The notes under the pieces: model-generated
Databases searched by the model: none
What the model was told of the DNA's origin: nothing
Seen by the model: the letters and a program-made list of their open reading frames with translations, nothing else
Shown: in pieces, positions 16,735-24,780 of the stretch
Position numbering within the stretch: the first letter of the stretch is position 1
How the letters are laid out: each line of letters opens with the position of its first letter
Program-made: the position numbers and the translations under genes
Origin: Bacteroidaceae bacterium
GTDB lineage: Bacteria; Bacteroidota; Bacteroidia; Bacteroidales; Bacteroidaceae
Direction of reading: 5' to 3'
Assembly: GCA_900752815.1 (NCBI GenBank)
Contig: CAADWS010000197.1
Coordinates: forward strand, 1-29,079
DNA length: 29,079 nucleotides

Positions 16735-18825
16735 ATGAAGCAACGCTTTAAGTTTTTCTACAGTCTGACGTTACTGTTTGCCGTCAGCAGCATCTGTCTT
16801 CTGGCCCATGACACCATCAAAGTGGCCTGCGTAGGAAACAGTATCACCTATGGCATTGGCGTAACCCGCCGTGCAACCGATGCCTATCCCGCCCAATTGC
16901 AGCGCCTGCTCGGTCCTCACTATGTCGTGGGCAACTTCGGCAAGCCCAGCGCCACGCTGCTCCGCAAAGGCAATCTGCCCTACATGGAGCAGGAGGAGTT
17001 CCAGAAAGCCCTGGCCTTCCGCGCCGATTACGTCATCATTCATTTGGGCGTCAACGACACTGACCCAAGCGCCTGGCCCAACTACCGCGACGACTTCGTG
17101 CGCGACTATCTGGCCCTTATCCAGGCTTTCAGACAGGCACAGCCAAAGGCCAATATCTTCATTGCCGGCATCACCCCCATAGGCGACCGCCACCGGCGCT
17201 TCCCTTCCGGCACCCAGCAGTGGCAGAACAAAATCAGGGCAACCATCGCCACTGTGGCCGAAATCGCACAAGTGAACTACATCGACTTCTACACTCCGCT
17301 CTACTCCCGTCCCGACTTGCTACCCGATGCCATCCACCCCAACACGGAAGGGTCTGCCATCATGGCCCGCATCGTCTGGTCCGCCATCACCGGCAACTAC
17401 GGTGGCCTGCAACTCTCTCCGCTCTACACCGACCGCATGGTGCTGCAACGCGACACCCCGCTATGCATCAAGGGAACGGCCAATGTCGGAGAACGCGTAA
17501 CGGTCCGTATTGGCGGACAGAAACGGACAGCCACCGCCAACTGCCGCGGGCAATGGCACGTATGGCTCGCGCCCCTCGCCGCCGGCACCCGCTACGAACT
17601 GACCGTCAGCACCCCGCACGAAAAGAAGACCTTCAGACAGGTGGCAGCCGGCGAAGTGTGGCTCTGCTCCGGGCAGTCCAACATGGCCTTTGTCCTCAAA
17701 CAGGCGCTCCACGGCGACAGCGCCATACAGCAGGCCCGCACCCCCGACATCCGGCTTTTCAACATGAAAGGGAGATGGCCCTGCTCTGCCGCACCCTGGC
17801 CCGCAAGCGCCGCCGACTCGGTCAACCGCCTGCTCTATTTCCAGCCCACAGCATGGCACACCAGCTCTCCCGAAACAGCAGCCGACTTTTCCGCCGTAGC
17901 CTATTACTTCGGGAAAATGCTGCATGACAGTCTGCAAGTGCCTGTCGGACTGATTTGCAACGCTGTCGGCGGATCCACCACCGAATCCTGGATTGACCGC
18001 CACAGTCTGGAAACACAATTTCTCGGTATTCTGAAAAACTGGACACAAAATGATTTCATCCAGGAATGGGCACGTCAGCGCGCACTGCTCAACCTGAAAA
18101 ACAGCACATCCGCCGCACTGCGTCATCCCTTCGAACCCTGCTACCTCTACGAGTCGGGCATCCTGCCCTTGCAGCAATACCCCATCAAGGGAGTCATCTG
18201 GTACCAGGGCGAATCGAACGCGCACAACATGGAAGCCCACGAAAGCCTGTTCCCACTGCTTGTAGCCAGTTGGCGCCATTACTGGAACAATGACAGCCTG
18301 CCCTTTTACTTCGTACAGCTTTCCAGCCTCAACCGTCCCTCGTGGCCCTGGTTCCGCGACAGCCAGCGCCGACTCATGCACTCGCTGCCCCACATCGGCA
18401 TGGCCGTCAGTTCCGACTGCGGAGACTCACTCGACGTGCATCCCCGCAACAAACGTCCGGTGGGCGAACGTCTGGCCCGCTGGGCTCTGGCCGAGACATA
18501 CGGCCACCCGCTGACACCTTCCGGCCCACTTTTCCGCCAGGCCGTTGCCCACGATGACGGCCGCGTCAGCATTCATTTCGATTACGGCGAAGGGCTGCGC
18601 CCCGCCTACGGAGACACGATTGTCGGCTTTGAAGTTGCCCAATACGAAGGCTTCTATTTCCCGGCCAAAGCCAGCATCAAGAACGATGTGCTGACGTTGC
18701 AGTCGGACGAAGTGTCCCACCCGCGTTTTGTCCGTTACGGGTGGCAGCCTTTCACACGGGCCAATCTCGTGAACCGCCACGGGCTGCCGGCCTCCACATT
18801 CCGCGGCCCCGTCGCTGCGGAATGA
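16735..18825 (+). CDS. two-domain SGNH / sialate O-acetylesterase-like protein (NanS/EstA type), 696 aa
   Basis: This exported enzyme probably removes O-acetyl groups from sialic acids or other glycans. It has a signal peptide (residues 1 to about 24, ending LLAHD). Domain 1 (about 25-225) is a GDSL-type esterase with VACVGNSITYG (Ser36), HLGVNDTDP and PDAIHPNTEG. Domain 2 (about 230-690) is a sialate 9-O-acetylesterase-like unit with WLCSGQSNMAF (nucleophile Ser315), WYQGESNAH and DSLDVHPRNKRPVG. Two-domain sialate esterases of this layout are known in the order, for example NanS of Tannerella forsythia. The GDS motif is GNS here, which also occurs in active members. The neighbouring GH20 gene supports a role in host-glycan use. 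No good promoter is seen immediately upstream. Confidence 0.92.
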   Translation: MKQRFKFFYSLTLLFAVSSICLLAHDTIKVACVGNSITYGIGVTRRATDAYPAQLQRLLGPHYVVGNFGKPSATLLRKGNLPYMEQEEFQKALAFRADYVIIHLGVNDTDPSAWPNYRDDFVRDYLALIQAFRQAQPKANIFIAGITPIGDRHRRFPSGTQQWQNKIRATIATVAEIAQVNYIDFYTPLYSRPDLLPDAIHPNTEGSAIMARIVWSAITGNYGGLQLSPLYTDRMVLQRDTPLCIKGTANVGERVTVRIGGQKRTATANCRGQWHVWLAPLAAGTRYELTVSTPHEKKTFRQVAAGEVWLCSGQSNMAFVLKQALHGDSAIQQARTPDIRLFNMKGRWPCSAAPWPASAADSVNRLLYFQPTAWHTSSPETAADFSAVAYYFGKMLHDSLQVPVGLICNAVGGSTTESWIDRHSLETQFLGILKNWTQNDFIQEWARQRALLNLKNSTSAALRHPFEPCYLYESGILPLQQYPIKGVIWYQGESNAHNMEAHESLFPLLVASWRHYWNNDSLPFYFVQLSSLNRPSWPWFRDSQRRLMHSLPHIGMAVSSDCGDSLDVHPRNKRPVGERLARWALAETYGHPLTPSGPLFRQAVAHDDGRVSIHFDYGEGLRPAYGDTIVGFEVAQYEGFYFPAKASIKNDVLTLQSDEVSHPRFVRYGWQPFTRANLVNRHGLPASTFRGPVAAE

Positions 18826-18950
18826 ATGGGAACAGTGAGCACGGCGGAAGGCGCGGACAGAAATCCGTAATGCCACCATGTCCGTCAACGGTTTAATGCC
18901 CTAATCCACAAGCGGAACCAACGCGCACCGTTTCCCCGGAAAACTGCCGA

Positions 18951-19041
18951 AAAACAAAAGTAAGGATAGAAAAATCTAAAGTACTGACTGTTTTTTCTAA
19001 AGTAAGGATTGTTTTTCCTAAAGTACTGACTGTTTCTCCAC
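18951..19041. repeat. 21-bp-period intergenic array, copy 2 (four direct units)
   Basis: Four 11-mers in the same orientation recur every 21 bp. AAAGTAAGGAT (type B) is at 18957 and 18999, and AAAGTACTGAC (type A) at 18978 and 19020, giving a B-A-B-A alternation. The 10-bp spacers are AGAAAAATCT, TGTTTTTTCT and TGTTTTTCCT, and a fourth, partial one follows. The left flank AAAACAAAAGTA is shared with copy 3. The array lies in the gap between two converging genes, so it is not tied to a promoter here. Confidence 0.93.
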
Positions 19042-19156
19042 AGACAGGCAGAGCGCGCAACTTAAAGGCAGACGGCAAGTTTTCCACAGCCGGAAAAAGA
19101 GCGGTCCCATAGTCATCCCGGGGAAAAGGCTGGGAAAAGGCCTGGAGAAAACAACA

Positions 19157-19194
19157 TCGGGCGGCGGCAGCCTCAATGGCTTGCCGTCGCCCGA
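19157..19194. other. strong GC-rich hairpin in a convergent gap
   Basis: A stem of about 16 bp (TCGGGCGGCGGCAGCC with its near-perfect complement at 19178-19194, one bulge and one G-U pair) closes a 5-base loop. On the minus strand it is followed by TGTTGTTTTC, a weak U-tract. It could end the arylacid operon transcript. Confidence 0.6.
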
Positions 19195-19207
19195 CATATA
19201 TCTTGCA

Positions 19208-19243
19208 TTCTGACCGAGAGGGGACCAAAAAATACGGTCAGAA
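19208..19243 (-). other. hairpin spanning the ACT-gene stop codon
   Basis: TTCTGACCG (19208-19216) pairs with CGGTCAGAA (19235-19243), a perfect 9-bp stem with an 18-base loop. The TGA of the ACT-domain gene lies inside the stem. No U-run follows. Confidence 0.5.
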
Positions 19244-19642
19244 ACTATTCTTTACACAACAGTCGCACTGCTGCAGCACTTCCAGGCATCGCGGCAGGTC
19301 GTTGGGACGTATCACCACATTGGCCGTATCGCCCTCTGCAAAAGCATACATATACTCTATAAAAATCTGATGCTGGGCCAGATGCTCAAGAATAACCGAC
19401 AGCGAACCGGCCACATTGGGACAGCCTATGCAAATCACATCAGTCAGCATGACAGCAAAATTTTCCGCCCGCAACACCTCAACGGCTTTGTCCACATCTG
19501 AGACAATCAGACGGAGAATGCCGAAATCGGTCGATTCGGCCATGCTGAATGCATGCATATTAATGGCATAGCGCCCCAATATCTTGGTCACATCGTTGAT
19601 GCGGCCCGTTTTGTTCTCCAGAAATACAGACAATTGCTTCAT
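19238..19642 (-). CDS. tandem ACT-domain protein, 134 aa
   Basis: Two ACT-type ligand-binding units make up the whole protein: residues 1 to about 66 (MKQLSVFLENKTGRINDVTK, then the DFGILRLIVSD strand) and about 70-134 (GSLSVILEHLAQHQIFIEYMYAF). ACT domains usually bind amino acids and regulate enzymes. No catalytic domain is attached. It is the last gene of the operon, 15 bases after paaK. In many anaerobes a similar small ACT protein sits beside phenylacetate-CoA ligase and indolepyruvate oxidoreductase, suggesting it senses aromatic amino acids. That role is inferred. Confidence 0.88.
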   Translation of the reverse strand: MKQLSVFLENKTGRINDVTKILGRYAINMHAFSMAESTDFGILRLIVSDVDKAVEVLRAENFAVMLTDVICIGCPNVAGSLSVILEHLAQHQIFIEYMYAFAEGDTANVVIRPNDLPRCLEVLQQCDCCVKNSF

Positions 19643-19657
19643 ACCTCTTCCGTTTTA

Positions 19658-20959
19658 TTATTTCAGGACTCGTTTGTCGATAACACGTTTGCTCTTCCCC
19701 TCACTGCGCGCAATGCTGTTGGGCTCCATGATTTTGACATCGGCACTGATGGTGATGACGCTCTTGAGCTTGTCGGCCAGCCGTTTTTTCAACGCCAGGA
19801 GATGCCCCAAATCGTCGGAGAAGAAGTCCTTGCGGAGTTCCACCTGAACCTGCAACGTATCCAGATTGTTCACACGGTCTACCAGCAGCATGTATTGCGG
19901 CTCAAACTCCGGCATATCGAGAATGACACTTTCCACCTGCGACGGGAACACGTTGATACCACGAATGATAAGCATATCATCGCTTCTGCCCATAATGGGA
20001 CTCATGCGCACCGTAGTGCGGCCGCAGGCACACTCGCCCGGCATCAGGCAGCAAAGGTCCTTGGTACGGTAACGGAGCAATGGCATTCCCTCTTTGGTCA
20101 GCGTAGTGAAAACCAATTCGCCATGACTGCCTTGCGGCAGAGGCCGGAGCGTATCAGGATCAATAATCTCGGGATAAAAATGGTCCTCATTAATATGCGA
20201 ACCATGCTGTTCTTCGCATTCAAAGGAAACTCCCGGACCCATAATTTCACTGAGACCATAAAGATTATATCCCTTCAGACCCAAACGGTCCTGGATTTCC
20301 TTTCGCATATTCTCCGTCCAGGGCTCCGCCCCAAACGTCCCGATGCGCAGATGAATATCCTCCTTAGTCAATCCCATGCGGTCGAGCGTTTCGGCCAGAT
20401 AGAGAGCATAGGAAGGCGTACAGGCAATGCCCGTGATGCGCAGGTCACGAATCAGGCGCAAATGCTTCTCGGTGTTACCCGTAGAGGCCGGAATGACAGT
20501 GGCTCCGAGATTTTCCACGCCATAGTGGGCACCAAGACCACCGGTAAAAAGCCCGTAACCATAACTGACGGAGAAAATGTCATCACGGGTCACTCCTGCC
20601 GCAGAAAGGCCACGCGACATCACCTCCGACCACACGGAAAGGTCTTTGCGCGTATAGCCCACGATGGTGGGATTACCCGTTGTACCCGACGAAGCATGTA
20701 CGCGCACGATTTCCGATGCCGGTGCAGCCTGCAGGCCAAACGGATAATTGTCACGAAGGTCCTGCTTGGTCGTAAAGGGCAGCTTCACAATGTCATCAAT
20801 ACTCCGAATATCTTCGGGCAGAAGGTCGAGAGCCTGCATCTTCTGCCGGTAAAAAGGAACGTTGTGGTAAACGAGATTCACCAGTTTCTGCAACCGCTTG
20901 CTTTGTAGAGCATGCATCTCATCGCGGCTCATACATTCCTTGTTAGTATTCCAAATCAT
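19658..20959 (-). CDS. paaK: phenylacetate-CoA ligase family protein (PaaK)
   Basis: PaaK makes arylacetyl-CoA from an arylacetate, ATP and CoA. The 433-residue length is typical. The adenylate-forming signature SSGTTGNPTIVGYT covers about residues 90-103. GLSEIMGPGVSFEC (ATP/metal motif), YRTKDLCCL and the C-terminal domain beginning RGINVFPSQVE follow. Genes on both sides encode an aminotransferase and an ACT protein, and iorAB are upstream, so the natural acid is likely phenylacetate, hydroxyphenylacetate or indoleacetate. Members of this family may act in salvage or degradation. There is no sign of a paa aerobic catabolic cluster here. Confidence 0.95.
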   Translation of the reverse strand: MIWNTNKECMSRDEMHALQSKRLQKLVNLVYHNVPFYRQKMQALDLLPEDIRSIDDIVKLPFTTKQDLRDNYPFGLQAAPASEIVRVHASSGTTGNPTIVGYTRKDLSVWSEVMSRGLSAAGVTRDDIFSVSYGYGLFTGGLGAHYGVENLGATVIPASTGNTEKHLRLIRDLRITGIACTPSYALYLAETLDRMGLTKEDIHLRIGTFGAEPWTENMRKEIQDRLGLKGYNLYGLSEIMGPGVSFECEEQHGSHINEDHFYPEIIDPDTLRPLPQGSHGELVFTTLTKEGMPLLRYRTKDLCCLMPGECACGRTTVRMSPIMGRSDDMLIIRGINVFPSQVESVILDMPEFEPQYMLLVDRVNNLDTLQVQVELRKDFFSDDLGHLLALKKRLADKLKSVITISADVKIMEPNSIARSEGKSKRVIDKRVLK

Positions 20960-21066
20960 AAATTCAACTATTTCCGTTGTTACTTTTTACTTTGCGGGAC
21001 TGCCGGCAACCTATGCCGTCGTTCCGGCCTGCGCGACAACCCGACCGCCGGTATCCACCGACTGCG

Positions 21067-22380
21067 CTACGGAAGAGGATGATCCTCATGAAAAGCCTTC
21101 ATTCGCTCCGACAGCACCGGATAAAGTTCTTCCCGCATTCGGGATGTACAAGCCCGTACCCCCTGCTGTTCACTTCCGGTGGTGGAAAGAGCAATACTGC
21201 TCACGCCATAGTACATCAGTTCGCAAAGCAACTCACCACTGCTCATTCCGCCATATCCGATAGTGAAGAAGAAACCGTCGCCAACGGGCTGCGACACGTC
21301 GTAGTCGTAGACAATATGGAAACCGTTTTCCATAAAAATCTGCTTCATCTTTTCAGCCCGCCGGGCATACTCACGGATGTCTTCCACAAAATTGAGTTCG
21401 CCATCAGTGGACAACCGTAACATTTCAGCATAAGCATATTGTGTGGAAGCCGTACAGCCCGACGTAATCATGTAAAGAATGGAAGCAACGAGCGTTTGCC
21501 CGAATACGCCTGCATCATGATAACGCTCAGCCAGCGCAGGATAATAACGGTCGAACAGGGCGTCGCTGATGGCGATGAGTGCCATACGCTGACCGGCATA
21601 ACTGAAAATCTTCGAGGAAGAAAGCATCAAGATATAGTTATCCGTATAATGCGCCACTGTCGGCGGATAAGGGGGTTCAAAGGGATGCCCCAAATCACGA
21701 CGGGTGTCCATGCAGAAATAAGCAAGGTCCTCCATCACCACCACATCATATTTTGTGGCCAGTTCGCCTATGACTGCCAGCTCGGATTCTTCCAAACAAA
21801 TCCACGCCGGATTGTTGGGATTGGAATAGACAATAGCAGCAATATCTCCGGCAGCCAGCAGGCTTTCCAGTTTCCCGCGCAAGGCGTCTCCCCGGTAATG
21901 GTAAACATCGAATTCCTCCCATTCCACACCGATGACGCGCAACTGCGACTTCTGGATAGGAAATCCGGGATCGATGAAAAGCACTTTATTCTTGCCCGGC
22001 AGCCGCTGCGTACAGGCAATGAACGAACCGAATGAACCGGCTACGGAACCCACCGTGGGTACGCACGAACGAGGCGAAACATCGACATCAAGAAACGCCT
22101 TGATGAATCGCGATGCCTCATTCTTCAGTTCGGGCACGCCTGCAGCCGCGGGATACTGTGAACCGACCCCACGGTCGAGCGCAGCCTTTTCGGCCTCTAT
22201 TCCCCGCCGGTTGGCAGGCAAACCGGGTGACCCCTGGTCCATGCGGATAAAGGGGATACCGGTTTCTTTTTCCAGTTGCTGGGCCACCAGAAGAACTTCT
22301 CCGATGGTAGCCTGGGAAAGGTCGGCCACATGCATCGCCTCAGCTGTGCGGGCCACCAAATCCTCGTTGAATATTTTCAT
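21067..22380 (-). CDS. PLP-dependent class I/II aminotransferase, 437 aa
   Basis: This is a fold-type I aminotransferase. Visible landmarks are QYPAAAGVPELKNEASRF (substrate/PLP lid), SNPNNPAW with the conserved Asn, VVMEDLAYFCMD with the PLP-N1 Asp near 218, and the Schiff-base Lys257 in LSSSKIFSYAGQRMA. The C-terminal arginine region reads CTSRMREEL rather than the more usual pattern, so the carboxylate anchor cannot be assigned with confidence. Context with iorAB and paaK points to an aromatic amino acid/arylpyruvate substrate. The gaps are 207 bases after iorB and 107 bases before paaK. No internal promoter match was found, so co-transcription is likely. Confidence 0.9.
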   Translation of the reverse strand: MKIFNEDLVARTAEAMHVADLSQATIGEVLLVAQQLEKETGIPFIRMDQGSPGLPANRRGIEAEKAALDRGVGSQYPAAAGVPELKNEASRFIKAFLDVDVSPRSCVPTVGSVAGSFGSFIACTQRLPGKNKVLFIDPGFPIQKSQLRVIGVEWEEFDVYHYRGDALRGKLESLLAAGDIAAIVYSNPNNPAWICLEESELAVIGELATKYDVVVMEDLAYFCMDTRRDLGHPFEPPYPPTVAHYTDNYILMLSSSKIFSYAGQRMALIAISDALFDRYYPALAERYHDAGVFGQTLVASILYMITSGCTASTQYAYAEMLRLSTDGELNFVEDIREYARRAEKMKQIFMENGFHIVYDYDVSQPVGDGFFFTIGYGGMSSGELLCELMYYGVSSIALSTTGSEQQGVRACTSRMREELYPVLSERMKAFHEDHPLP

Positions 22381-22587
22381 ATGACTCTGTTTTCAGGGAA
22401 AGCCGGACGCCAGAATGAAACGCTGCCGAAATCCGCCTCAATTCCGAAACGGGAAAATGCATGTCCGGCAACAGAAGTTGCATATCTATTTCTCTTCCGC
22501 GCCCCTTTCCCTGCAAATTGGAAATGTTCGTTGATAAAAAACGGATCGACGGGCCAAAAGCCGCAGAAACGCCTTCAGGAATCCCCT

Positions 22588-23160
22588 TTACTGCGCCTGC
22601 AATCCCAACTCAAAGGCTTTGAGATTCATCTCAACCACGGCATCCCCCTTCGGGGCAAACACACGCCGGATGCTTTCGCGCAGCTGGTCGGGCGTCAGGA
22701 TGCCAATATATTTGGCCGCCATTCCGAGCAGCACAATATTTGCACATTTAGGCATGTGATGCTCACGGGCCACATCGTCAATGCCCAGCGATGCCACACG
22801 GGGCAATGCCGCCAATTCTGCCTGCAAAGCGGTTTCATCCGGATAATTGGGAATGTTACGGAAGGGGTGTGAAGACGTCACTACCCAGCCATCCTCATGC
22901 AGATAAGGCAGATAGCGGAGCGCTTCCATAGGCTCCATGGAAATGATGAGGTCGGCACACGAAAGGGCTATCAAATCTGAATAGATTTCCGTGTCGGACA
23001 GACGAAGATTCGACTGCACATCACCGCCGCGCTGACTCATACCGTGCACTTCGGCCTGTTTCAGATTAAGACCGGCAACGGTGGCAGCATCGCCGATAAT
23101 GGTGGCTATGGTAAGGATACCCTGACCGCCTACGCCAGCTAAGATAATATCTTTTTTCAT
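22588..23160 (-). CDS. iorB: indolepyruvate (2-oxoacid) ferredoxin oxidoreductase beta subunit IorB
   Basis: IorB is the small subunit of the TPP-dependent arylpyruvate:ferredoxin oxidoreductase. It is the gamma-type domain, beginning DIILAGVGGQGILT, the family hallmark, and continuing AEVHGMSQRGGDVQ. At 190 residues it is a typical stand-alone subunit. No Fe-S cysteine cluster is present. Its ATG overlaps the iorA stop (ATGA at 23160-23157), so the two subunits are translationally coupled. Confidence 0.96.
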   Translation of the reverse strand: MKKDIILAGVGGQGILTIATIIGDAATVAGLNLKQAEVHGMSQRGGDVQSNLRLSDTEIYSDLIALSCADLIISMEPMEALRYLPYLHEDGWVVTSSHPFRNIPNYPDETALQAELAALPRVASLGIDDVAREHHMPKCANIVLLGMAAKYIGILTPDQLRESIRRVFAPKGDAVVEMNLKAFELGLQAQ

Positions 23161-24764
23161 GCTTTCTCTGCTCTTTTTTGTCTGAGTTTACGATTCAGTG
23201 TCTGCATGCATTCCCTGCGGGGAATGATAACAGAAACTCCTTTGTATTCTATTTCACTGCGGATGACGCGGGTAATTTCCTCCATGTTCTTGGGCAAAGG
23301 AACCACTACGTGCACATGTGCGGGGTCGACTCCCAGGCCCAGACAGATGGCTTCAAACTTATTGGTACCGGCGGAATCCTGTCCTCCCGTCATGGCCGTG
23401 GTCAGATTGTCGGAGATGATGACCGTTATGTTTGCGTTATCATTCACCGCATCCAGCAATCCGGTCATGCCGGAATGGGTAAAGGTGGAATCACCAATGA
23501 CGGCAATGGCTGGAAAGACACCTGCATCGGCTGCTCCCTTGGCCATCGTGATGGAAGCTCCCATGTCCACACAACTGTCAATAGCACGGAAAGGTGGCAA
23601 TGCCCCCAGCGTATAACAGCCGATATCGCCGAAAATACGCGCACCGGGATATTCAGCCGCCACCCGGTTGAGCGCATCATACACGTCACGGTGACCACAT
23701 CCCTGGCAGAGCGCCGGCGGACGCGGCACCACCTGCTGAGCTGCCGCCCGCGGTGCCGGCAACACGAGGCCCATGGACTGGGCCACGCTGTCGGGCGTCA
23801 GTTCTCCGGTTCGGGGCAAATGCCCTGTCAAACGTCCCTTAACGGGATAGTCGGCAGAAAGAAGAGCGCGCACGCTTTCCTCGACAAACGGTTGTCCGTC
23901 CTCTACAACCAACAGTTCGTCGCAACTGTCAGCCAAAGCACGTACGGCCGTCTCCGGCAAAGGGTATTGCGACACTTTCAAGACCGTTGCTCCTGCATTT
24001 GCCGGATTGTTCTCCATCACATAGTTATAGCCGATGCCGCAGGCAATAATGCCCAACCGGCCGGCCGGCGATGACATCCGGTTGAAAGGCGAGGAAGAAG
24101 AGGAAGAAGCGAGCTGCGACTGTTTGTCTATCAGACTGAGATACTGCTTACGGGCATTTCCCGGCAACAACACCCAGTGTGAACGCTCGTCATCGGGATG
24201 GAGCGGATTCTCAACCTGCGGCTCACCCACCTGCACACCGGCCCGTGAATGTGCCAGACGTGTCACGACACGCATCAGCACAGGCAGTTTCAACGACTCG
24301 GAAAGGGCATAGGCATAAGCCATCATATCATAAGCTTCCTGCTGGTTGGAAGGTTCCAGCATCGGCAACATTGCAAATTTGCCATAAAAGCGCGAATCCT
24401 GTTCATTCTGCGAAGAATGCATGGAAGGGTCGTCGGCTGCCAATACCACCAGTCCTCCGTTAACACCCGTCATTGCTGAATTGACAAAAGCATCAGCGGC
24501 AACATTCATGCCCACGTGTTTCATGCAAACCAGTGCCCGCTTGCCTGCATAGGACATACCCAAGGCTGCCTCCATAGCAGTCTTCTCGTTTGTGCACCAC
24601 GTACTGTGCACACCGCGGCTGCAAGCCAACGGATGCTTTTGGATAAATTCCGTAATTTCGGTAGACGGCGTGCCGGGATAGGCATAAACGCCCGAAAGCC
24701 CGGCATGAATGGCGCCAAGGGCTATGGCCTCGTCACCCAAAAGCAGTAGTCTTTGTGTATTCAT
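23157..24764 (-). CDS. iorA: indolepyruvate ferredoxin oxidoreductase alpha subunit IorA, lacking a C-terminal ferredoxin domain
   Basis: IorA binds thiamine diphosphate and converts arylpyruvates to arylacetyl-CoA (reversibly in some organisms). The N-terminal pyrimidine-binding region shows AYPGTPSTEITEF and ALVCMKHVGMNVAADAF. The C-terminal TPP domain shows LCQGCGHRDVYDAL (about 352-364), GDIGCYTLG and VIGDSTFTHSGM with NDNANITVIISDN. A Ser-rich stretch near 219-225 separates the halves. The protein is 535 residues and ends soon after IPRRECMQT. Long IorA proteins carry two 4Fe-4S motifs (CxxCxxCxxxC) in a following ~80-residue domain; none is visible here. It follows the omega-amidase gene by 16 bases. 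Confidence 0.96.
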   Translation of the reverse strand: MNTQRLLLLGDEAIALGAIHAGLSGVYAYPGTPSTEITEFIQKHPLACSRGVHSTWCTNEKTAMEAALGMSYAGKRALVCMKHVGMNVAADAFVNSAMTGVNGGLVVLAADDPSMHSSQNEQDSRFYGKFAMLPMLEPSNQQEAYDMMAYAYALSESLKLPVLMRVVTRLAHSRAGVQVGEPQVENPLHPDDERSHWVLLPGNARKQYLSLIDKQSQLASSSSSSPFNRMSSPAGRLGIIACGIGYNYVMENNPANAGATVLKVSQYPLPETAVRALADSCDELLVVEDGQPFVEESVRALLSADYPVKGRLTGHLPRTGELTPDSVAQSMGLVLPAPRAAAQQVVPRPPALCQGCGHRDVYDALNRVAAEYPGARIFGDIGCYTLGALPPFRAIDSCVDMGASITMAKGAADAGVFPAIAVIGDSTFTHSGMTGLLDAVNDNANITVIISDNLTTAMTGGQDSAGTNKFEAICLGLGVDPAHVHVVVPLPKNMEEITRVIRSEIEYKGVSVIIPRRECMQTLNRKLRQKRAEKA

Positions 24765-24780
24765 TCTTTCTATATCTTTT

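Noticed and set aside
18951..19041. Possible small CRISPR array
   Set aside because: Spacers are only 10 bp and nearly identical A/T tracts, repeats are 11 bp and change orientation, and there are no cas genes.
18893..19228. Open frame on the minus strand containing a seven-residue repeat (KTVSTLE/KTILTLE type)
   Set aside because: The 21-bp repeat period equals seven codons, so any stop-free frame through the array looks like a heptad protein. The same effect appears at 1805-2080 and 28622-28936 with no conserved start or flanking sequence.
19553..20908. Plus-strand open frame of 451 codons
   Set aside because: It is antisense to paaK and the ACT gene. The His/Arg-rich translation is typical of a shadow frame.
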